The notes beneath the pieces were generated by a model. It was not told where the DNA came from and searched no databases. It saw nothing but the letters and a program-made list of their open reading frames with translations. A DNA stretch of 12,152 nt, taken from assembly GCA_021785155.1 (NCBI GenBank), contig JAJYGE010000303.1:1-12152 (forward strand), read 5' to 3'. This document shows, one piece after another, positions 7,693 through 12,152 of the stretch (position 1 is its first letter; the number at the start of each line of letters is the position of its first letter). Made by a program: the position numbers and the translations under genes. The stretch is from Planctomycetota bacterium. GTDB lineage: Bacteria; Planctomycetota; Phycisphaerae; WQYP01.

Positions 7693-9187
7693 GTAATCCA
7701 TCGCCTCCATGCTTTGGAAAAAACAACACCACAGTAAACCATCCGCCGACGGACGAATCAACTCTGACCTCGCCGCCAAGTTGCCGCATCACATTCTGCA
7801 CAATGGACAATCCCAGTCCACTGTGCCGTCCCTGATCCGTGCGCGAAGTGTCGCCCCGCCAGAAACGATCAAAAACCTGACAGGCCTGTTGGGCGGAAAC
7901 CGCGCTGCCGGTATTGGCGGCGGTCAATGTGATACCGTTGTCCCGGGTTTCAAGTGCCAATCGAATCGTGCCATGCTCATTGACATAACCGATGGCGTTG
8001 TCCAGCACATTACGGAGCACCAGCAGCAGCAATTCCGGTGGCGCAATAACCGCCGCCGGAGAAACACCACTCTTATCCAACGTCAGATGACGCAAAATAA
8101 TTCCTGACCGATAGCGATCCAATTGTTGATCCAGCATTTGATGGAGGGAACACGATTCCGCAGCTTGGGCCCAAGCCCCCGCTTCCAGTCGCGCCAGGGT
8201 CAGAAGATTTTCCACCATCTCCTGCATGTGCACGCTGATCTCCAGTGATTGGCGTACGGTTCGCTGGTATTCTTCTGGACTTCGTGGCCGCGTCAGAGCC
8301 ACTTCCGCGGCGGTGCGCAGGCCAGCCAGAGGCGTGCGTAATTCATGGGCCATATCCGCGGAAAGCGTTTTTTCGCGAATTACCACCGCTTCCAAACGCT
8401 GCAACAACTTATTAAGACGATCCACAATGGGAAATAGTTCGCGCGGAATATTTTCCGTACTGATGCGATCGTCCAGATGTGTGGCACCGACGGCGGCGAT
8501 CTGTTCCGCAATCGTATCGATGGGACGAAACCCCCGATGCAGAAGCCAAGCAATAAGCACGGCCGACAGGAGTGTGGCCAATGAACATGAGATTCCCAGT
8601 GACCATGCGATGCTGGAAATAGCATCGTCCAGGTCATCCGTCGGGCGGGCCACCGCAAGGATATAGTTGTGCGGAATCTCAAGGGCCGCAGTGCCATGAT
8701 CCGGTCTGTCGGTGTGGCCATCGTTGCCATGGCCAGGTTCGTTGTGGCTATGATCCGGTTGATCCTCGTCGCCGTGGCCTTCGCGGAAACGGATCACCAG
8801 TTCCCTGCCGGCACGATCGTTCGGAAGTTGAATATTGGCAAACGCTCCCTTAATGTACCGGGGAATCAGAAATTTTAAGTTCTGTTTGCCCAGCGTTTCA
8901 GGGTGCATCAATGTCCTTCCATCAAGTGCCCATATTTGAAAATATCGCGGCGTAGCCCCAGTTTTGCGGCCAACGGCCGGTGTAAAATCAGCAACGATAT
9001 GAAATCCACGGTGAGGATCCCAATCGAGTGTATTGATTAAGAGCGTGGCGCGCGCGGTAAGGGATTGGTTAAATTGGGATTCCAGAGAACGGCTTATAGT
9101 CAAGTACAGCCCGATGCCCAGTACCGCCAGCATCAGCGCAAGAGCGACAGTACACCAGAGCATTAATTGAAGTCGGATCGACCGCAT
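7682..9187 (-). CDS. Sensor histidine kinase with His/Asp-rich periplasmic loop
   Basis: Membrane sensor of a two-component system, 501 residues, similar in plan to CusS-type heavy-metal sensor kinases. TM1 about 10-31; periplasmic sensor about 32-190; TM2 about 193-216; HAMP about 217-270; H-box SADMAHELRTPLAG with phospho-accepting His281; N-box LRNVLDNAIGY (Asn393/Asn397); an NTG form of the G1 box; F-box VFDRFWRG; G2 GRHSGLGLSIV. Residues 137-165 of the sensor domain form a low-complexity loop with six His and six Asp (DHSH, GHG, DHG), a likely metal-binding insertion. The ATG overlaps the regulator stop by one base (TAATG), so the pair is co-translated. The encoded metal or signal is unknown. 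Confidence 0.92.
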   Translation of the reverse strand: MRSIRLQLMLWCTVALALMLAVLGIGLYLTISRSLESQFNQSLTARATLLINTLDWDPHRGFHIVADFTPAVGRKTGATPRYFQIWALDGRTLMHPETLGKQNLKFLIPRYIKGAFANIQLPNDRAGRELVIRFREGHGDEDQPDHSHNEPGHGNDGHTDRPDHGTAALEIPHNYILAVARPTDDLDDAISSIAWSLGISCSLATLLSAVLIAWLLHRGFRPIDTIAEQIAAVGATHLDDRISTENIPRELFPIVDRLNKLLQRLEAVVIREKTLSADMAHELRTPLAGLRTAAEVALTRPRSPEEYQRTVRQSLEISVHMQEMVENLLTLARLEAGAWAQAAESCSLHQMLDQQLDRYRSGIILRHLTLDKSGVSPAAVIAPPELLLLVLRNVLDNAIGYVNEHGTIRLALETRDNGITLTAANTGSAVSAQQACQVFDRFWRGDTSRTDQGRHSGLGLSIVQNVMRQLGGEVRVDSSVGGWFTVVLFFPKHGGDGLHDI

Positions 9188-9861
9188 TAATCAACCGCTC
9201 CCAGCATATAGCCCTGTCCGCGCCGCGTGTGGATCAGGTGCGTGTCTGTTCCGGAATCAATTTTTTTTCTAAGCAGGCTCACAAATACATCCACCACATT
9301 GCTCTCCGGCGGCGAATCATCACAATGCACATGTTCCCAGATTTCACCGCGTGAAACAACTTCGCCCTGCCGCATGGCCAGATATTCCAGTATGGCATAT
9401 TCGCGGGCGCTTAGTTCGATTTCCATTTTTCCGCGAAATACCCGCCGCGCATTAAGATCAATGTCCAAGGTGCCGATCTTCAGGCGCGACGACGCTATCT
9501 TGTACCGCCGCCGCGTCAAAGCCCGCACCCGCGCCAGCATCTCCTGCAATGCGAACGGTTTGGTCAAATAATCATCCGCGCCCGCATCCAGCCCTTTCAC
9601 CCGATCATCGACCGTATCACGCGCGGTCAGGATCAATACTGCAGGCCGGGCTTTCATTTTTCCCATCGCTTTGAGCACCTGAAAACCATCCACCCCCGGC
9701 ATCATCAAATCCAGAATCACCACATCAATATGACCGCTTTGCAAATGCCACAATGCCAGGCGACCATCGCCGGCTTCATCAACCACATAGGTCTGCTCCC
9801 GCAACGCCTGAGCGATGGATTCACGCAATGTCTTAAAATCTTCTACGACCAATACCCGCAT
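9187..9861 (-). CDS. OmpR/PhoB-type response regulator
   Basis: Transcription factor partnered with the kinase next to it; 224 residues from ATG 9861. The receiver domain (1-118) shows VVED near the N-terminus, phospho-acceptor Asp51 (ILDLMMPG), switch Thr79 (ILTARD) and Lys101 (TKPF). The winged-helix DNA-binding domain (about 125-222) includes LSAREYAILEYLAMRQG and ends LIHTRRGQGYML, typical of CusR/PhoB proteins. A TTG six bases further upstream is an alternative start, but ATG gives the usual MRVLVVED beginning. First gene of the regulator-sensor-C-B-A unit; it probably autoregulates the unit, given the promoter and inverted repeat directly upstream. Confidence 0.92.
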   Translation of the reverse strand: MRVLVVEDFKTLRESIAQALREQTYVVDEAGDGRLALWHLQSGHIDVVILDLMMPGVDGFQVLKAMGKMKARPAVLILTARDTVDDRVKGLDAGADDYLTKPFALQEMLARVRALTRRRYKIASSRLKIGTLDIDLNARRVFRGKMEIELSAREYAILEYLAMRQGEVVSRGEIWEHVHCDDSPPESNVVDVFVSLLRKKIDSGTDTHLIHTRRGQGYMLGAVD

Positions 9862-9884
9862 ACACAAACCACTATTCCAACATC

Positions 9885-9907
9885 CAGCAGAATAAACTAT
9901 TCTGCTG
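9885..9907. promoter_or_regulatory. Perfect inverted repeat (operator or leader hairpin)
   Basis: CAGCAGAATA (9885-9894), three-base spacer AAC, TATTCTGCTG (9898-9907): a perfect 10-bp dyad. It begins at about +2 relative to the start predicted from the -10 at 9916-9921 and ends 24 bases before the regulator ATG. No U-tract follows on -, so it is not a terminator. It may be an operator or a 5' hairpin on the mRNA. Confidence 0.6.
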
Positions 9908-9915
9908 AGATTCTA

Positions 9916-9944
9916 AGTATACCTGACGATAATGAAGACAAAAT
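9916..9944 (-). promoter_or_regulatory. Promoter of the two-component/efflux unit
   Basis: On - the sequence TATACT (9921-9916) is a five-of-six match to the sigma70 -10. The -35 is poor: TTTTGT at 16-base spacing, or TTGTCT at 14, as expected for an activator-dependent promoter. Predicted start near 9909, giving a leader of about 48 bases filled mostly by the inverted repeat. Confidence 0.5.
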
Positions 9945-9986
9945 GATAAACAGTGCGGCCCGATACCACTGTGGATCGGCACTGTT
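9939..9986 (-). terminator. Intrinsic terminator after the His-rich ORF
   Basis: Read on -, AACAGTGC (9986-9979) pairs with GCACTGTT (9956-9949), reinforced by an inner CGAT/ATCG stem and CCA/TGG tip, with a four-base bulge. A T-rich stretch, TATCATTTTG, follows. The hairpin starts inside the stop codon of the small His-rich ORF, and its 3' side abuts the promoter of the regulator gene, so it separates the two transcripts. Confidence 0.55.
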
Positions 9987-10192
9987 CAGGGAGACAATAC
10001 TGTTACGATATGCGGGCAGTCCATATCACCGTGATCACCGTTCTGGCTGTGACCTACATCCGCATGGCCATGATCGCCGTGGCCATTATCGGTATCACCA
10101 TGATCGCTTTCTCCATGGTCGCCTTGCTCTTCTTCATTGGCCCTCATGCCCGTCAAGTCACCAATCGTACGCTGCCACCTCATCGCCCCCAT
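9986..10192 (-). CDS. Small His/Asp/Gly-rich protein, possible metal-binding peptide
   Basis: A 68-codon frame. Its C-terminal two thirds is a low-complexity run of DHG, GHG and DHGH units with about eight His and nine Asp, ending near a Cys-Pro-His. I do not recognise a family. Support for reality: AGGG about six bases before ATG 10192, a terminator-like hairpin beginning in its stop codon, the same strand as its neighbours, and strong compositional likeness to the loop in the kinase encoded just downstream. Against: it is short, has no signal peptide, and the frame is open further upstream (to 10312, with only a TTG at 10258 as alternative start); ATG 10183 and 10147 are other possible starts. 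It could be a metal buffer, a cofactor of the sensor, or a remnant of a longer His-rich protein. Confidence 0.5.
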   Translation of the reverse strand: MGAMRWQRTIGDLTGMRANEEEQGDHGESDHGDTDNGHGDHGHADVGHSQNGDHGDMDCPHIVTVLSP

Positions 10193-10266
10193 CGCCACCC
10201 TAGCGTTTGACTGGGACGAAAGCCGACGACGCTCCGCTGCCAGACAATAGAATCCCAAAAACTGGG

Positions 10267-10299
10267 AAAAACCACGGTGACAGCACGCTACGTTCGTGG
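10267..10299 (-). terminator. Possible terminator after the HAD gene
   Basis: On -, CCACG (10299-10295) and CGTGG (10276-10272) can pair around an 18-base loop, followed at once by five T (10271-10267). It lies 17 bases past the HAD stop. The short stem and long loop make it a modest candidate. Confidence 0.35.
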
Positions 10300-10315
10300 G
10301 CAGTTTTACACTTTA

Positions 10316-11071
10316 TCATACAGAAGCCCATTCTTGCACGCCGAAAATTGGCAAAATCTGTCGTAAATCGGCTATTTGGCTGATAACGCGCTCGGCCCCG
10401 CCACCCCTGGGGCCCGCCCTGGTCCGTTTTCCCCCGCTCTTCAATATCGCGGCCATTCCCGCTCGATGAGCGCCGCAGATGTCCGTCCGAATTGAATCGC
10501 CCACAAAAATAGCCCTCTGCGGCTGCACCTCCAATTCATTAAGAGCCAGGCGAAATATCGCTGGATGCGGCTTTTTAAAACCCACCGCCGAGGAATAAAT
10601 GCGTGTGGGAAAGTATTCCAGTAATCCTTCCTTTTCGAGATGGCGGTCCAGACAACTCGCCGGCACCAGTGTGTTGGAAATAATTGCCATTTTTATGCCT
10701 TGCCGCATAAGGTGCCCCAGTACCTCATGCGTGCCTTGGGCCACACGCGATCGCCGAGCTGCCGCCTCATACCACATCCAGGCAACTTCGCGATGTTTCT
10801 CTTTTGGCAGTTGAATATTCAGCCGCTTGAGCACTGCTGCCATGAGGTGAATACAGTCATCATCTCGGCGGCAAAGGCTCGACCAGGCCAAACGCCGCCC
10901 AAACGCCCAGAAATAAGCCCGCGCATAATCGCTGAAATCCGGTAATGACAAGCCCAATGCTTTTAGATACCGATATGAGTCGTGCGAGGCTGCACGAAAA
11001 AGCCGATCTGGGCGGAGTTCATCAAAATCCAGCAGCGTGTTTGCAAGGTCAAAAAGTACCGCGTCGATCAT
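10316..11071 (-). CDS. HAD-superfamily hydrolase, subfamily I
   Basis: Cytosolic haloacid-dehalogenase-fold enzyme, 251 residues, probably a phosphatase acting on a small metabolite. Motif I is VLFDLANTLLDF with nucleophile Asp8; motif II ISNT (about 131-134); motif III Lys in GFKKPHPAIF (about 166); motif IV VGDSIRTDICGAHRAGM with Asp192 and Asp197. A helical cap occupies about 20-100. In motif I the second Asp of DxDxT is Ala (Asp10 position); related HADs with Gly or Ala there are known, so it may still be active. The start is ATG 11071: AGGA sits seven bases upstream, whereas ATG 11077 touches it. That ribosome-binding site lies in the arm of a long inverted repeat. No operon partner; substrate unknown. 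Confidence 0.82.
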   Translation of the reverse strand: MIDAVLFDLANTLLDFDELRPDRLFRAASHDSYRYLKALGLSLPDFSDYARAYFWAFGRRLAWSSLCRRDDDCIHLMAAVLKRLNIQLPKEKHREVAWMWYEAAARRSRVAQGTHEVLGHLMRQGIKMAIISNTLVPASCLDRHLEKEGLLEYFPTRIYSSAVGFKKPHPAIFRLALNELEVQPQRAIFVGDSIRTDICGAHRAGMAAILKSGGKRTRAGPRGGGAERVISQIADLRQILPIFGVQEWASV

Positions 11072-11077
11072 GTCCAT

Positions 11078-11125
11078 TTCCTTTCATGATACGTTAGCAA
11101 AAATAGCGACGTAACATGAAAGGAA
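11078..11125. promoter_or_regulatory. 17-bp inverted repeat covering the HAD ribosome-binding site
   Basis: Arms 11078-11094 and 11109-11125 pair over 17 positions with one mismatch (11089/11114); the outer 11 are perfect (TTCCTTTCATG with CATGAAAGGAA). The 14-base loop is AT-rich. On the - transcript the arm nearest the gene contains the AAAGGAA Shine-Dalgarno sequence, so the folded mRNA would hide it. It could also be a protein operator. Confidence 0.6.
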
Positions 11126-11387
11126 GATGAAAAACTGGATGGATTTCAGGGCCGCGCGATCACGCATTCTGACCGCTGCCAAAGCCATGGTAGCTCGGAG
11201 CCGTTTGTTTTTTCGATCCGCCAAGCAGCAACGCGGAATGACTTACACTATCTCGACTCCGGAAAATAGTACACCAAAAGCGATTTGTATCACCGACACA
11301 GCGAGTGGTTCCTTTTGCATCACTGCTTGGAAATATCCGCGGAGGGGTGTCTCGGCAAGTTGAGACAATGATGTGGCACCGGCCTAT
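11126..11387. other. Gene-free spacer
   Basis: No supportable gene. A 78-codon + frame begins at 11127 in the edge of the inverted repeat, with AGGA only two bases before its ATG, and resembles nothing known to me. The only other structure is the small hairpin at 11348-11367. Confidence 0.45.
11348..11367 (-). terminator. Weak hairpin after the 183-residue gene
   Basis: TGTCTC (11348-11353) and GAGACA (11362-11367) form a six-base stem with an eight-base loop, about 20 bases past the stop of the - strand gene. No U-tract follows, so termination is doubtful. Confidence 0.25.
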
Positions 11388-11939
11388 TTATAAACTATTT
11401 ATTTGCGGCGTTGGGCATTCGGTTGCGGCGTCCGTCCGCCCGCTTTTAGGCTTGATCGTGAGGCTGCCACACGCCTTATACACAACAAATACGAAAATAG
11501 ATAAAGCGAGAAGGCTCATCCATCGTACCGCAGACCTTACATCGAGGAAGACATTCTCGCCAATATCCGACATGCTGCCGTCGCCCGTCCCCTGTTGGCC
11601 GGTCGCCTGAATGGGTGTGGGAAACTGGGCTATAGCTACATCTATGTCAGGGTGTTGTTTTTTTGACAGCAAGGCACCGATGGGGAGATTATTTACGTAC
11701 GGCATTTTAGTGATGGCCACGACAGATTTATACGTGTTATTGTGCGCGCCGCTGTTCGTGTCTATTTCACCAACGTGCCCGCCAGCCGCTTTGCTGGCAA
11801 GCGTCTGGGCCAGCGCGCTCGGCAATTGTGCCACTTTGCACTCCCTATGATCCGGCGCATCGGCGCGTACTACGATAAACCCGCCTGTGATCAGGCCCAA
11901 ACCAACCACCCCGATAGCTGCAAATATTTTGCGATTCAT
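11388..11939 (-). CDS. Hypothetical membrane-anchored envelope protein, 183 residues
   Basis: I do not recognise this protein. It starts at ATG 11939, chosen because AGGAG lies seven bases upstream; the frame is open further but upstream sequence is regulatory. Residues 6-24 are a hydrophobic signal or anchor, with a possible cleavage site after ADA (26-28). A soluble stretch of about 110 residues follows, rich in Ala, Gly, Thr, Asn and Gln, with several His (GGH, GAH, QHPD) and a GTGDG segment. A second hydrophobic helix lies at 140-158 (SLLALSIFVFVVY), then a short basic, Cys-containing tail (one Cys at 157, one at 175). If both helices insert, the middle is periplasmic and both ends cytoplasmic. 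Its leader holds a palindrome and a terminator-like hairpin, suggesting regulated expression. No evident link to the efflux unit beyond strand. Confidence 0.65.
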   Translation of the reverse strand: MNRKIFAAIGVVGLGLITGGFIVVRADAPDHRECKVAQLPSALAQTLASKAAGGHVGEIDTNSGAHNNTYKSVVAITKMPYVNNLPIGALLSKKQHPDIDVAIAQFPTPIQATGQQGTGDGSMSDIGENVFLDVRSAVRWMSLLALSIFVFVVYKACGSLTIKPKSGRTDAATECPTPQINSL

Positions 11940-11951
11940 AAGCGCACTCCT

Positions 11952-11985
11952 AAAAAAAACGCACAGATCGAACCATTCAATCTGT
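11952..11985 (-). terminator. Terminator or attenuator hairpin just before the 183-residue gene
   Basis: On -, a 10-bp stem (11985-11976 with 11972-11963, one G-U pair, three-base loop) is followed by GCG and eight T (11959-11952), then immediately AGGAG and the start codon. It has the full form of an intrinsic terminator. It either ends a transcript entering from beyond the right edge or acts as an attenuator in this gene's leader. Confidence 0.6.
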
Positions 11986-12066
11986 ATGATCAGCAAGATA
12001 GCATTCCAACATGAAAGAATAATGAAAATGTGCGCGTCACCAATATGGCGGCAAACTTCCGTTGTA

Positions 12067-12088
12067 AATATAGCAATCATAATGATTG
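12067..12088 (-). promoter_or_regulatory. Possible promoter with palindromic operator
   Basis: CAATCAT (12074-12080), A, ATGATTG (12082-12088) is a perfect 7-bp palindrome. One base beyond it on - is TATATT (12072-12067), a good -10 hexamer without a recognisable -35. If used, the start would be near 12060, leaving a leader of about 120 bases that includes the terminator-like hairpin. The palindrome position suits a repressor site. Confidence 0.35.
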
Positions 12089-12152
12089 ATGAGCGCGTTG
12101 CGCAGCACGATTTCCCGCACCTGTCAAAAGTATCGTAGCCCCGCTGCCAGTA

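Noticed and set aside
9862..9867. Upstream TTG start for the response regulator
   Set aside because: It adds only two residues; the ATG at 9861 yields the standard MRVLVVED start of this family.
9953..10210. Plus-strand frame of 85 codons with a strongly hydrophobic middle, like a small membrane protein
   Set aside because: It is the exact antisense of the His/Asp-rich frame: GATCAT codons read backwards give Met/Ile. The same mirror effect appears opposite the His-rich loop of the kinase (8669-8878), where the kinase is certainly the real gene. The terminator and ribosome-binding site also favour the minus strand.
11127..11363. Plus-strand frame of 78 codons divergent from the HAD gene
   Set aside because: Its start is in the edge of the inverted repeat with a badly spaced Shine-Dalgarno sequence, and the product shows no domain or localisation signal.
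11940..12080. In-frame upstream extension of the 183-residue protein
   Set aside because: It would start inside the palindrome and read through the terminator-like hairpin and the ribosome-binding site; ATG 11939 has an ideal AGGAG.
12122..12127. Perfect TTGACA on the minus strand near the right edge
   Set aside because: The sequence 16-18 bases downstream is GC-rich (TGCGCA), with no -10, so no promoter is supported.

Overview
The window looks like chromosome of a Gram-negative bacterium: it encodes a tripartite envelope-spanning efflux pump with an outer-membrane lipoprotein channel. Base composition is moderate (slightly above 50% GC by eye). The non-coding left end carries short tandem heptamer and nonamer repeats. 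I cannot place the organism from the sequence alone; a planctomycete-like or other environmental lineage would fit, but that is a guess.

Layout, left to right. Bases 1-476 hold no convincing gene, only repeats and small hairpins. A class II fumarase (fumC) runs on + from 528 to 1973, with a plausible promoter just upstream. Convergent to it, five tightly coupled genes run on - from 9861 down to 2034: OmpR-type response regulator, sensor kinase, TolC/CzcC-type outer-membrane lipoprotein, membrane fusion protein and RND pump. All four junctions overlap (1 to about 11 bases), so this is one regulator-sensor-C-B-A transcription unit. Upstream of it, still on -, lie a 68-codon His/Asp/Gly-rich ORF (10192-9986) with its own terminator-like hairpin, a HAD-family hydrolase (11071-10316), and an unrecognised 183-residue membrane-anchored protein (11939-11388).

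How the genes work together (inference). The pump unit resembles Cus/Czc metal-efflux operons. The kinase has a periplasmic loop packed with His and Asp that is a natural metal ligand site, and the small upstream ORF has the same DHG/GHG-type composition. This suggests a metal-responsive module: sensor with a His-rich loop, a small His-rich metal-binding peptide, and a CBA exporter. The pump lacks the Met triad of the Cu/Ag exporter CusA, and its membrane proton-relay residues look like a mixture of the drug-pump (Asp-Asp in TM4) and metal-pump (Glu in TM10) patterns, so the substrate is open.

Regulatory structure is dense at the right end: a -10 followed immediately by a perfect 10-bp inverted repeat ahead of the regulator gene; a 17-bp inverted repeat that would bury the HAD gene's ribosome-binding site; and a palindrome plus a terminator-like hairpin with eight U residues directly ahead of the ribosome-binding site of the 183-residue protein. 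All calls are from reading the sequence and remembered family alignments; no database search was run.
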